A stretch of 64,000 bases of DNA. It comes from CBDBCU01 sp965243185. Lineage in GTDB: Bacteria; Chloroflexota; Dehalococcoidia; Lucifugimonadales; UBA3495. The stretch covers positions 248,001 through 312,000 of the forward strand of contig OZ251531.1 of assembly GCA_965243185.1 (NCBI GenBank), given 5' to 3'. A program made the position numbers and the translations under genes. Positions 1 to 7,883 of the stretch are shown here, piece after piece (position 1 is the first letter of the stretch; each line of letters opens with the position of its first letter). The notes below the pieces were generated by a model. The model saw nothing but the letters and a program-made list of their open reading frames with translations. It had not been told where the DNA came from and searched no databases.

Positions 1-19
1 AGGGAGGTCTCAAGTTTTA

Positions 20-673
20 ATGGTTAGTACGGCAAACCGGCCCCGACCGCAGCGTCCGCCCCGGGAAGTGGAAGATCCGGGCGGGTTTTCGGAGCGGGTA
101 GTTTATACCCGCCGCATCGCCAAGGTAGTTAAAGGCGGCCGCCGGCTGCGCTTTAATGCGCTGGTAGTGGTGGGCGACGGGATGGGAAGCGTCGGCGCGG
201 GAATGGGCAAGGCTTTGGTCATCCCCGATGCGGTGCGGAAAGGCAATGCCATCGCCCGCCGGGAATTGGTGAAAATCCCGATTAAGGGCAGCACCATTCC
301 CCACGAAATCACCGTTAAGGTGGGGGCTTCGATTGTGGTAATCAAGCCGGCCCCGGAAGGCACCGGCATTATCGCCGCCGGGGCGATGCGGGCGATTCTG
401 GAATTGGGCGGCGTGCGGGATGTGGTCGGCAAGTCGCTGGGTTCCCGCAATCCCATTAACACGGTGCAGGCTACACTGGAAGCCCTGCGGCGGTTGCGGG
501 ATCCGCAGGTGGAAGTGGCCCGGCGGTTGGCTGACCGGCAGCATTATCAACAACAAGCCCGTCCGCCGCGCCCGATGCCGCCGCGACAGCAAGGCCGCCC
601 GGGGCCGGCCCGACCGGCACCAGCCCGACCTATGCCGCCGCGCCCGGCGCCGGCCCGGCAGCCCCAAGCATAG
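20..673 (+). CDS. rpsE: 30S ribosomal protein S5, with basic Pro/Ala-rich tail
   Basis: Small-subunit protein S5, which helps decoding fidelity and binds 16S rRNA. The 217-residue product has the double-stranded-RNA-binding-like N domain (about residues 24-90, with the VVVGDGMGSVGAGMGKA loop) and the C domain up to about residue 172. Bacterial S5 usually stops near 165-175 residues. Here residues 175-217 form an extra tail of Pro, Ala, Arg and Gln repeats, probably disordered and RNA-binding (inference). AGGGAGG lies at 1-7, 12 nt before the ATG. It is the first complete gene of the ribosomal superoperon that continues leftward out of the window. Identification is secure; the role of the tail is unknown. 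Confidence 0.97.
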   Translation: MVSTANRPRPQRPPREVEDPGGFSERVVYTRRIAKVVKGGRRLRFNALVVVGDGMGSVGAGMGKALVIPDAVRKGNAIARRELVKIPIKGSTIPHEITVKVGASIVVIKPAPEGTGIIAAGAMRAILELGGVRDVVGKSLGSRNPINTVQATLEALRRLRDPQVEVARRLADRQHYQQQARPPRPMPPRQQGRPGPARPAPARPMPPRPAPARQPQA

Positions 674-714
674 CCGGCGGCCGGATCCGGCCGGAAAAGG
701 GACAAGGTGCAGCA

Positions 715-903
715 ATGGCCCAACTGAAAATTACCTGGACCAAGAGTTATATCGGCAAGCCGCAGAACCAGCGCAAGGTAGTGCAAGCCTTGGGCTTGCG
801 CCGCTTGCATCACACCGTTACCGTGGGCGACACTCCGACCATCCGGGGGATGGTGAACAAGGTTGCCCATTTAGTTACGGTGGAGGAAGTAGCCGAGGGT
901 TAG
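715..903 (+). CDS. rpmD: 50S ribosomal protein L30
   Basis: Small large-subunit protein of 62 residues, the normal bacterial length. The first part carries the family pattern (ITWTKSYIGKPQNQRKVVQALGLRR) followed by the short HTVTVGDTPTIRGMVNKV segment that contacts 23S rRNA. It sits in its canonical place between rpsE and rplO and is surely co-transcribed with them. About 120 nt separate it from rplO, longer than the other gaps in this operon, and I see no extra gene there. Confidence 0.96.
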   Translation: MAQLKITWTKSYIGKPQNQRKVVQALGLRRLHHTVTVGDTPTIRGMVNKVAHLVTVEEVAEG

Positions 904-1022
904 CGGCGGTGCGGCCGGCGGTAGGTAGCCGCGTAACTTGGGAACACTCTTTACCGGAAAAGGTAGCCGGGAGAACTAACCGGCCTTTCCGGGGACAAAA
1001 CAGCCAGGAGCGACAACCCATT

Positions 1023-1466
1023 ATGATGGAACACCAGATAATCCCGTCGCCGGGGGCGCGCAAGGCCCGCAAGCGGGTCGGCCGGGGCGACGCCGCCGGC
1101 CAAGGCAGCTACGGCGGCCGGGGAATGAAGGGGCAGAAGTCCCGCTCCGGCTACCGCATCCGCCCCGGTTTCGAGGGCGGTCAGTTGCCGCTGATTAAGG
1201 GTCTGCCGATGAAGCGGGGGTTCAACAACAAGTTCAAGACCCGCTTTTCCCTGGTCAAGGTGGAGGATTTGGCGGCCTTTGACGCCGGGGAGCGCATTAC
1301 GCCGGATTTGCTCTACCAGCGGGGCATCCTGTCCACCCGAAAGTTTCCGGTGAAAGTTCTGGGCAACGGGGAAATGAGGCAAGCCCTGACCGTAGCCGTC
1401 CACAAGTTCACCCGTTCGGCCCGGGCCAAGATTGAGGCGGCCGGGGGAACGGCGGAGGAACTGTAG
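1023..1466 (+). CDS. rplO: 50S ribosomal protein L15
   Basis: L15, a late assembly protein of the large subunit. The open frame runs far upstream through rpmD, but the family N terminus (the glycine- and arginine-rich KRVGRGDAAGQGSYGGRGMKGQKSR) begins about 17 residues after two adjacent ATGs at 1023 and 1026. AGGAG at 1006-1010 is 12 nt before the first, so I place the start at 1023, giving 147 residues, the usual length. The C-terminal L18e/L15 domain (VKVLGNGEM and following residues) is intact. It is followed 6 nt later by secY, as in most bacteria. Confidence 0.95.
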   Translation: MMEHQIIPSPGARKARKRVGRGDAAGQGSYGGRGMKGQKSRSGYRIRPGFEGGQLPLIKGLPMKRGFNNKFKTRFSLVKVEDLAAFDAGERITPDLLYQRGILSTRKFPVKVLGNGEMRQALTVAVHKFTRSARAKIEAAGGTAEEL

Positions 1467-1472
1467 CCCTTT

Positions 1473-2801
1473 ATGATTTCGACGGAAGCGCAAGGGGGAC
1501 GGTGGCCGCGGCTAATCCAGGCCGCCATTGACGCCTTTAGTCTGCCCGACTTGAGGTCTAAAATCCTGTTCACCCTGGGGATGCTGGCGATTTATCGCTT
1601 TGTGTCCCACATTCCCATTCCGGGCATTGACACGGTCCAGCTGAACAACCTGTTCGAGAATAACCAGTTGCTGGGCTTTCTCGACCTGTTCAGCGGGGGC
1701 GCGCTGAGCCGAATGAGCATTGTGGCCCTGGGGGTCTTTCCCTACATTACGGCGTCCATCGTGATGCAGCTGCTGACCCCGGTTGTGCCGCAGTTGCAGC
1801 AGATGTCCCGGGAAGGGGAAGCCGGGCGGGCCAAAATCAACCGTATCGTCCACTGGATGACGGTGCCGATTGCCTTGGCGCAAGGGTTCGGGCAACTGGT
1901 GCTGTTGCAGCAAAGCAATGTGCTGACCAATGTGGGTTTCAGCGGAGACGCTTTGCTGCCCACTACGGCGGCGATTATCTCGATGACGGCCGGCACGATG
2001 TTTCTGGTCTGGCTGGGGGAACTGATCACGGAGCGGGGCATCGGCAACGGCATATCGCTGATTATCTTTGCCGGCATTGTGGCCGGCTTTCCGGGCTTGA
2101 TTACCCAAGGGTTTCTCGACCGGCAGGATATTCTGGGCATCGGCTTTTTCGTGATTATCGGGGTGCTGATAATCGCGCTGATTGTGGTGTTCAACGAAGC
2201 GCATCGGCGCATACCGGTGCAGTACGGACGGAGCATTTTCCGGGGCGGGCGGATGTATCGGCAAAGCGGCGGTACTTACATTCCACTGCGGATTAACTCG
2301 GCGGGAATGATCCCCCTGATTTTTGCCTTTTCCATTGTCATCCTGCCCGGCACCATTGCCACTTACTTTGCCACCAACACCGGGGTGATGGGGGACATCG
2401 CCCGGTTCTTTGCCGACTTGTTCAACCCCAGTTCCTTTGTCTATTGGATTATGGTGTTCGTGCTGGTGGTGATTTTTACCTTCTTTTACACCTTGGTGGT
2501 GTTTCAGCAGCAGAACCTGGCGGAAAATTTGCAGCGCAACGGCGGCTTTGTGCTGGGCATACGGCCGGGACAGCCGACGCAGGATTACCTGAACCGGGTT
2601 ATCGTGCGGATTACGACCGGCGGGGCTTTGTTCTTGGGCTTTGTCGCCATAGTGCCTTACCTGGCATCGCTGGTTACCAATGTGCAAGCCATCCAATTGA
2701 GCAGCACCAGCCTGCTGATTATGGTCGGGGTGGGACTGGATACCCTGCGGCAGCTGGAGGCGCAGCTGCTGATGCGAAACTACGAAGGATTTTTGAGATA
2801 A
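1473..2801 (+). CDS. secY: Preprotein translocase subunit SecY
   Basis: Channel-forming subunit of the SecYEG translocon in the inner membrane. The 442 residues contain ten hydrophobic segments. Recognisable parts are the first helix (ILFTLGMLAIYRFVSHIPIPGID), the plug and TM2 region (GFLDLFSGGALSRMSIVALGV FPYI) and the cytosolic loop with RRIPVQYGR, where SecA and ribosomes dock. The last residues (TLRQLEAQLLMRNYEGFL) match the family C terminus. Length and order are ordinary. The adk start lies 2 to 14 nt after the stop, implying translational coupling. Confidence 0.97.
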   Translation: MISTEAQGGRWPRLIQAAIDAFSLPDLRSKILFTLGMLAIYRFVSHIPIPGIDTVQLNNLFENNQLLGFLDLFSGGALSRMSIVALGVFPYITASIVMQLLTPVVPQLQQMSREGEAGRAKINRIVHWMTVPIALAQGFGQLVLLQQSNVLTNVGFSGDALLPTTAAIISMTAGTMFLVWLGELITERGIGNGISLIIFAGIVAGFPGLITQGFLDRQDILGIGFFVIIGVLIIALIVVFNEAHRRIPVQYGRSIFRGGRMYRQSGGTYIPLRINSAGMIPLIFAFSIVILPGTIATYFATNTGVMGDIARFFADLFNPSSFVYWIMVFVLVVIFTFFYTLVVFQQQNLAENLQRNGGFVLGIRPGQPTQDYLNRVIVRITTGGALFLGFVAIVPYLASLVTNVQAIQLSSTSLLIMVGVGLDTLRQLEAQLLMRNYEGFLR

Positions 2802-2803
2802 CC

Positions 2804-3481
2804 TTGGCGTCGTCGTTGCGGTTAGCACTGTTCGGGCCGCCGGGAGCCGGCAAAGGCACCCAGGCCCAACTGCTCAAGGAACAACTGGATATTCCGCATC
2901 TCAGTTCGGGCGACCTGTTCCGCTACCATTTGCAGCAGAAAACCGAACTGGGATTGCAGGCAGCCGAGTATATGAACCGGGGGGCGTTAGTGCCGGATGA
3001 GGTGGTCATCGGTATTGTCCTGGACAAGGCGCTGGAGTTCGCGCCGGAGCAGGGGTTTATCCTGGACGGGTTTCCCCGGACTACGGAGCAGGCGCAAGCC
3101 TTGGCCGATGCTTTGGCGGAGAAATCCCGGGGGTTGGATACGGTAGTTTATATCAGCGTTCCGGAGGCGGAACTGGTACGGCGGCTGAGCGGACGGTTCG
3201 TCTGCCGCCAGTGTCAAGCCCCGGACAATGTGGCGGGCGCGGCGGCGGTCAATCCGCCATCCTGCGGCCAGTGCGGCGGGGAATTGTACCAACGGGAGGA
3301 TGACCGGTCGGAAGCGGTGCAGCAGCGCATCGCGGTTTATCGGCGGGAATCGGCCCCGGTGCTGGACTTTTACCGGGAACGGGGACTGCTAACCGAAATA
3401 TCCGGGGTCGGCCCGGTGGCGGAAATCAATCGGCTGGCTTTGGCTGCTTTGAATTTGAGCTTTGCCGATATTGACGGCTAA
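2804..3481 (+). CDS. adk: Adenylate kinase with Cys4 zinc-type LID
   Basis: Interconverts ATP + AMP and 2 ADP in the cytosol. The P-loop GPPGAGKGT is near the N terminus, the NMP-binding DLFRYH segment follows, then DGFPRTTEQA and the LID. The LID holds CRQC and CGQC pairs about 26 residues apart, the zinc-binding form, followed by the QREDDRSEAV motif. There is no ATG at the family N terminus. I use TTG at 2804, 13 nt after AAGGA, but TTG at 2816 gives the more typical LRLALFGPPG beginning. Both keep the enzyme complete. It sits between secY and map, as is common. Confidence 0.95.
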   Translation: MASSLRLALFGPPGAGKGTQAQLLKEQLDIPHLSSGDLFRYHLQQKTELGLQAAEYMNRGALVPDEVVIGIVLDKALEFAPEQGFILDGFPRTTEQAQALADALAEKSRGLDTVVYISVPEAELVRRLSGRFVCRQCQAPDNVAGAAAVNPPSCGQCGGELYQREDDRSEAVQQRIAVYRRESAPVLDFYRERGLLTEISGVGPVAEINRLALAALNLSFADIDG

Positions 3482-3487
3482 AGTCGG

Positions 3488-3515
3488 TTGCAATTACACC
3501 AATTGGGAGTAAAAT
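3488..3515 (+). promoter_or_regulatory. Possible internal promoter before map
   Basis: TTGCAA and TAAAAT hexamers are separated by 16 nt, and the map ATG is only 7 nt past the second hexamer. If used, the transcript would be nearly leaderless. A GGGAG at 3505-3509 could instead serve as a distant ribosome-binding site, so this is tentative. Confidence 0.35.
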
Positions 3516-3522
3516 AGACAAG

Positions 3523-4329
3523 ATGAACCGCAAGCAGAGAAAAGAAACGGCCTCCAACTCGCCGTCCACCTACACCGGCGGCATTACCATCAAGTCGGCG
3601 GCGGAGATGGATGCGATGCGCCGGGCCGGGGCGGTTGTGGGCGCAACGCTGACCTTGCTGAAGCGGTCGGTGGAGCCGGGCATCACTACCCGGGAGCTGG
3701 ACAACATCGCGTACCAGGAAATCATCCGGCACGGGGCCAAGCCCGCTTTCAAGGGCTACCAGGGCTTTCCCGGCTCCATCTGCGCCTCGGTGAACGAGGA
3801 AATCGTGCACGGCATCCCCGGCAAGCGGACGCTGAAGGAAGGGGACATCATCAAAATGGATGTGGGCGCCACCATCGACGGCTTTATCGGCGACGCGGCC
3901 GTGTCGGTAGCGGCCGGGGAAGTGAGCGCGGAAGCCATTGAATTGATGGAGGCTACCCGGCTCAGCCTGGAGCAGGGCATTCAGGCCGCTCAGCCGGGCA
4001 ATCGCATTGGCGACATCGGGGCGGCGGTGCAGACCTACGGGGAAGGCCGGGGCTACAGCATAGTGCGGGAGTTTGTGGGGCATGGCATCGGCCGGTTCCT
4101 GCATGAGGATCCGCAGGTGCCTAACTACGGGCAGCCGGGCCGGGGGCAACTGCTCCGCGCGGGGATGTGCATTGCCATTGAGCCGATGCTGAATGTGGGC
4201 GATTGGCATACCCGGATTCTGGATGACCAGTGGACGGTAGTAACCGCCGACGGTTCCCTGTCGGCCCATTTTGAGCATACCATCGCCATTACCGAGGACG
4301 GGCCGGAGATTTTGACCAAGCATACTTAA
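3523..4329 (+). CDS. map: Methionine aminopeptidase, type I
   Basis: Removes the initiator Met from new proteins using a dinuclear metal centre. All five ligands are visible in order: Asp in DVGATIDGF, Asp in GFIGDAAVS, His in GHGIGRFLHED, Glu in AIEPMLNVG and Glu in FEHTIAIT. The 268-residue length includes a short polar N-terminal lead (residues 1-20) before the ITIKSAAEMDAMRRAG start of the fold. It lies in the superoperon between adk and infA. The spacing of the gene from a possible -10 at 3510-3515 hints at extra transcription starting here. Confidence 0.96.
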   Translation: MNRKQRKETASNSPSTYTGGITIKSAAEMDAMRRAGAVVGATLTLLKRSVEPGITTRELDNIAYQEIIRHGAKPAFKGYQGFPGSICASVNEEIVHGIPGKRTLKEGDIIKMDVGATIDGFIGDAAVSVAAGEVSAEAIELMEATRLSLEQGIQAAQPGNRIGDIGAAVQTYGEGRGYSIVREFVGHGIGRFLHEDPQVPNYGQPGRGQLLRAGMCIAIEPMLNVGDWHTRILDDQWTVVTADGSLSAHFEHTIAITEDGPEILTKHT

Positions 4330-4404
4330 TCCGACAGAACCGGACGGCGTTGAGCCGCCGCCGGTTTCAGACCTTGACCGGAGCCAACCGCTGCAAGGAG
4401 ATTT

Positions 4405-4623
4405 ATGCCGAAAAAGGAAGCCATCGAGGTAGAGGCCAAAGTAACCGAGGCCCTGCCCAACGGGATGTTCCGGGTGGAACTGCCCAATGACCACCAGGTA
4501 CTGGCCCATGTGTCCGGCAAGATTCGGATGCACTTCATCCGGGTGCTGCCGGGCGACCGGGTGCTGGTGGAGCTTTCGCCCTATGATTTGAGCCGGGGTC
4601 GGATAACCTACCGGTTCAAGTAG
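4405..4623 (+). CDS. infA: Translation initiation factor IF-1
   Basis: The 72-residue OB-fold factor that occupies the ribosomal A site during initiation. Sequence EVEAKVTEALPNGMFRVELPN through HVSGKIRMHFIRVLPGDRVLVELSPYDLSRGRITYRFK is the textbook family pattern at the normal length. CAAGGAG precedes the ATG by about 7 nt. A 75-nt gap after map is the only sizeable space nearby. Co-transcribed with rpmJ and rpsM downstream. Confidence 0.97.
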   Translation: MPKKEAIEVEAKVTEALPNGMFRVELPNDHQVLAHVSGKIRMHFIRVLPGDRVLVELSPYDLSRGRITYRFK

Positions 4624-4656
4624 GGGACGGCGCAGCCGGGTTCAGGAGAAGTAGCA

Positions 4657-4770
4657 ATGCGCGTAACCGCATCCGTCAAGCCCCGGTGCGACAAGTGCCG
4701 GGTTATCAAGCGCAAGGGAGTAGTGCGGATTATCTGCTCCAATGCGCGCCACGCTCAGCGGCAGGGTTAG
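4657..4770 (+). CDS. rpmJ: 50S ribosomal protein L36, zinc-binding form
   Basis: A 37-residue gene between infA and rpsM. It begins MRVTASVKPRCDKCRVI and ends HAQRQG. Zinc ligands are the two Cys of CDKC (residues 11 and 14), Cys27 and His32, the classic C/C/C/H ribbon of bL36. AGGAG at 4644-4648 is 8 nt before the ATG. The frame is also read through by a longer open frame belonging to nothing; the conserved L36 pattern and the position settle the call. Confidence 0.96.
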   Translation: MRVTASVKPRCDKCRVIKRKGVVRIICSNARHAQRQG

Positions 4771-4802
4771 CAGACCCCGGCCGGAAAGAGGAGGAGTTGG
4801 TT

Positions 4803-5195
4803 ATGGTTCGTATCGCCGGCGTTGATGTACCGGACCGCAAGCGGGCGCATATCGCTCTGCGGAGCATCTTTGGCGTGGGCCCGCTGATTGCCGCCGAAAT
4901 TTTGACCAAGGCGGGCATTGACCCGGAGTTGCCGCCCCGAATGAACGAACTGAGCGAGGGCCAGGTGGACCGCATCCGGGAAATCGTTGACCGGGAGTAT
5001 GTAACCGAGGGCGACCTGCGCCGGGAAGTGAACCAGAACATCCGCCGGCTCATCGAAATCGGTTCCTACCGGGGACTGCGGCACCGACGCGGCTTGCCGG
5101 TGAACGGGCAGCGCACCCGCACTAATGCCCGCTCCCGCAAAGGCCCCCGCCGCACCGTAGCCGGCCGCGGCCGCCGCACCGGAGGCAAGAAGTAG
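4803..5195 (+). CDS. rpsM: 30S ribosomal protein S13
   Basis: S13 sits at the head of the small subunit and contacts tRNA and L5. The product from ATG 4803 is 130 residues. The H2TH fold (RIAGVDVPDRKRAHIALRSIFGVG), the coiled segment and the basic C-terminal tail (HRRGLPVNGQRTRTNARSRKGPRRT) are all present. GAGGAG is 6-9 nt upstream. The open frame extends 117 nt further upstream through rpmJ, but that part is not S13-like. Normal length and position. Confidence 0.96.
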   Translation: MVRIAGVDVPDRKRAHIALRSIFGVGPLIAAEILTKAGIDPELPPRMNELSEGQVDRIREIVDREYVTEGDLRREVNQNIRRLIEIGSYRGLRHRRGLPVNGQRTRTNARSRKGPRRTVAGRGRRTGGKK

Positions 5196-5256
5196 CCTTT
5201 TGCCTTTGGCGATCCGGCTGCCTGTCAGCCCAAAGCAGACCAGTTAAGGAGCGTTT

Positions 5257-5640
5257 ATGCCTAGGCCACGAACACGCCGCCGGGAACGCCGGTCAGTCCC
5301 CCAGGGGCGGGCGTACATTTACTCGACCTTTAACAACACGCTCATCAGCATCACCGACCCGGACGGGAATGTTATCGCGTCGGCCAGTGCCGGCACGGTG
5401 GGGTTCAAGGGTTCCCGCAAGGGAACGGCATTCGCCGCCCAACGGGCCGCAGAACAGGCCGCCCGCCGGGGGATGGATATGGGGATGCGGCTGATTGACG
5501 TCTACATTCGCGGCCCCGGCGCCGGACGGGAAGCCGCCATCCGCTCTTTGCAAGGGGCGGGACTGACGGTTACCAGCATTCGGGATGTGACGCCCATCCC
5601 GCACAACGGCTGCCGGCCGCCGAAACGACGGAGGGTGTAG
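5257..5640 (+). CDS. rpsK: 30S ribosomal protein S11
   Basis: S11 of the small-subunit platform, 127 residues. The family landmarks are YIYSTFNNTLISITDPDGNV, the ASAGTVGFKGSRKGTAFAAQ segment, and the C terminus IRDVTPIPHNGCRPPKRRRV. It starts at an ATG preceded by AAGGAG and follows rpsM after about 60 nt, the standard order before rpsD and rpoA. Confidence 0.97.
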   Translation: MPRPRTRRRERRSVPQGRAYIYSTFNNTLISITDPDGNVIASASAGTVGFKGSRKGTAFAAQRAAEQAARRGMDMGMRLIDVYIRGPGAGREAAIRSLQGAGLTVTSIRDVTPIPHNGCRPPKRRRV

Positions 5641-5646
5641 AGAAAC

Positions 5647-6273
5647 ATGGGACGATATACGGGGCCATCCTGCCGGCAGTGCCGCCGGGCGGGGGAAAAG
5701 CTGTTCCTGAAGGGCGACCGCTGCTTTACGCCGCGTTGCGCGGTGGAACGCCGCCACGCGCCGCCGGGCGATCAGCATAACCGCCGCCGCCGGCCCTCGG
5801 ACTACGGCATCCACTTGCGGGAAAAGCAGAAAGCCCGCCAGATTTACGGGGTGATGGAAGGGCAGTTCCGCCGCTATATGGCCGACGCCTTTAACACTCC
5901 GGGCATCACCGGCCTGAACCTGCTCCGCACCTTGGAGCGGCGGCTGGACAACATCGTCTATCTGCTGGGCTTTGCCGATTCCCGGAAGCAGGCGCGGCAG
6001 ATGGTGCGGCACGGCCATTTCACGGTCAACGGGGTCAAGACCGACATCCCGTCCTTCCAGGTCAAGGCCGGCCAGACCATTGCCTGGAAAGAGTCGGTGA
6101 AAGGCACCGATTTCTTTCGGGAGCGCACCGACGGGATTCCCAAGCGGCCCATTCCGCCGTGGCTGTCCCTGAACGCCGTTGAGATGACCGGCCAGGTGGT
6201 TGCCCTGCCGGCGGACGAGGATTTGACCCAGGCTATCAATTCCCGGCTGATTGTCGAGTATTATTCGAGGTAG
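5647..6273 (+). CDS. rpsD: 30S ribosomal protein S4, Cys4 form
   Basis: 16S rRNA-binding assembly initiator and, in many bacteria, a translational repressor of this operon. The 208-residue protein has a zinc-type N terminus: Cys in CRQC, then Cys in DRCF and PRC, rather than the zinc-free version. The S4 RNA-binding domain (RRLDNIVYLLGFADSRKQARQMVRHGHFTVNG) lies at about residues 98-128. The stop is 5 nt before rpoA, so the two are coupled. An S4 leader control element is not evident by eye. Confidence 0.97.
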   Translation: MGRYTGPSCRQCRRAGEKLFLKGDRCFTPRCAVERRHAPPGDQHNRRRRPSDYGIHLREKQKARQIYGVMEGQFRRYMADAFNTPGITGLNLLRTLERRLDNIVYLLGFADSRKQARQMVRHGHFTVNGVKTDIPSFQVKAGQTIAWKESVKGTDFFRERTDGIPKRPIPPWLSLNAVEMTGQVVALPADEDLTQAINSRLIVEYYSR

Positions 6274-6278
6274 CCAGT

Positions 6279-7502
6279 ATGCTGGAACCGTTCTCCCTTT
6301 TGCCGCCCGGCGACACCCAGGAGATACCCCGGGCCAGCATCAACGTGCTGGAAGGCGACGAGACCTACGCCCAGGTATCCCTCGGCCCCTTGCCCAAGGG
6401 TTATGCCGATACCATCGGCAACTCCCTGCGGCGCGTTCTGCTCAGTTCCATCAAGGGCAGCGCCGTCACCGAGGTGAAAATCCTCGATGTGATGCACGAA
6501 TACAGCGCGATTCCGGGGGTGAAGGAGGAGGTGATGGACCTGCTCCTGAATATCAAGCGTATCCGCATCCGCTCGCCGCTGGCCCGGTCGGGCAACGGCC
6601 GCGTTGGCAAGATGCGTTTGGAAACCCAGGGGCCGGGGCCGGTGTGCGCCGGGGATATTGCCACTTCCGCCGACTTTGAGATTGTCAACCCGGAGCTGCA
6701 TCTGGCAACCCTGGATGACGCCAGCATCGAACTTTCCATTGAGTTCACCGTGGAAGCCGGCAAGAAAGGCTACCAACGGGCCGAGGAAAATCAGGGGCTT
6801 TCGGTGGGCGTGTTGCCGGTGGACGCCATCTTTAACCCGGTGCAGAAAGTAACCCATCACCGCAATTCCACCCGGGTCGGCGATCAGCATGACCTGGACA
6901 ACTTGGTGCTGGAGTTGTGGACGGACGGCACCATTTCCCCGGTGGACGCCCTGGCCGAAGCGGCGGATCTTTTGGTGGACGAGTTTTTCAAGTTCAAGAA
7001 CCTGTCCACGGCCGGGGGCGGCCTCAGCGACCGGCAATCGCTGGCATTGTCGCCGGAGCTGTACCAGACGCCCATTGAACGGCTGGATCTGTCGGCGCGG
7101 ACGCTGAACTGCCTGAAACGGGCGCACATCGCCCGGATCGGGGAAGTCATCGATATGTCCGACGAGGAACTGCTGAAAATCCGCAACTTCGGGGAGAAGT
7201 CCCTGGTGGAACTCCGTGCCAAGTTGGCGGAACGGGGCGCCGCCGCCGTAGCCGGCAGTCAACCCGGCTACATTACCCCGGCCTTGGAGCCGCCGCCATT
7301 GGAGGAACTGGAGGATGATGAGGACGATGAGGATGATGAGAGCGACTTGTTGCCGGTCGGCAGCGTAGCCACGGCCGCCGGGATGATGGGTATGGGCGGA
7401 ACTTTCGCCCCGGTTCCCGGCGGATTGCCCGGGGACGGGGACTATGCTGACTTCTTGGCGGAAACGGACGATGATGCCGACGACGAGGATGAGGAGGATT
7501 AA
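6279..7502 (+). CDS. rpoA: RNA polymerase alpha subunit with acidic C-terminal extension
   Basis: Alpha subunit, which dimerises to nucleate RNA polymerase assembly. The N-terminal domain shows LPKGYADTIGNSLRRVLLSSIKG and the alpha-CTD shows PIERLDLSARTLNCLKRAHIARIGEVI followed by LLKIRNFGEKSLVELRAKL. At 407 residues it is about 70-80 longer than typical. The excess follows the CTD: an Asp/Glu cluster near residues 345-358, a Gly/Met/Pro linker, and a second acidic run ending DDADDEDEED. This tail could influence activator or DNA contacts (inference). The rplQ ribosome-binding site is formed by the last codons of the tail (GAGGAGG). Confidence 0.96.
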   Translation: MLEPFSLLPPGDTQEIPRASINVLEGDETYAQVSLGPLPKGYADTIGNSLRRVLLSSIKGSAVTEVKILDVMHEYSAIPGVKEEVMDLLLNIKRIRIRSPLARSGNGRVGKMRLETQGPGPVCAGDIATSADFEIVNPELHLATLDDASIELSIEFTVEAGKKGYQRAEENQGLSVGVLPVDAIFNPVQKVTHHRNSTRVGDQHDLDNLVLELWTDGTISPVDALAEAADLLVDEFFKFKNLSTAGGGLSDRQSLALSPELYQTPIERLDLSARTLNCLKRAHIARIGEVIDMSDEELLKIRNFGEKSLVELRAKLAERGAAAVAGSQPGYITPALEPPPLEELEDDEDDEDDESDLLPVGSVATAAGMMGMGGTFAPVPGGLPGDGDYADFLAETDDDADDEDEED

Positions 7503-7505
7503 CCC

Positions 7506-7859
7506 ATGGCATCCCACCGCGTAGCCGGCCGCAAGCTCAGCCGGTACAAAGACCAGCGCAAGGCCCTGCTGCGGGGCTTGACCAGCGAGTTGATTCGCCA
7601 CGAGCGCATCACTACCACGCTGGCCAAGGCCAAGGAAACCCGCATTGTGGCGGAAAAGCTGATTACCCATGGCAAGAAAGGCAATCTGCATCACCGCCGG
7701 CTGGCGTTGAGTCAGGTGCCGAACAAGCAGACGGTCAAGAAGGTGTTTGACGAACTGGCGCCGCGCTACAGCGAGCGGCCCGGCGGTTATACCCGCATCG
7801 TCAAACTGGGGCCGCGTCAGGGCGACGGGGCAGAGATGGCCGTCATCGAGTTGGTCTAG
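7506..7859 (+). CDS. rplQ: 50S ribosomal protein L17
   Basis: L17 near the peptide exit tunnel, 117 residues, ordinary length. Begins MASHRVAGRKLSRYKDQRKALLRGL and ends with YTRIVKLGPRQGDGAEMAVIELV, the family hallmark. Its ATG is 3 nt after the rpoA stop and uses an SD inside the end of rpoA, so expression is tied to alpha. Confidence 0.97.
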   Translation: MASHRVAGRKLSRYKDQRKALLRGLTSELIRHERITTTLAKAKETRIVAEKLITHGKKGNLHHRRLALSQVPNKQTVKKVFDELAPRYSERPGGYTRIVKLGPRQGDGAEMAVIELV

Positions 7860-7883
7860 GGGCGGGACATCAGTCAACCCGAC

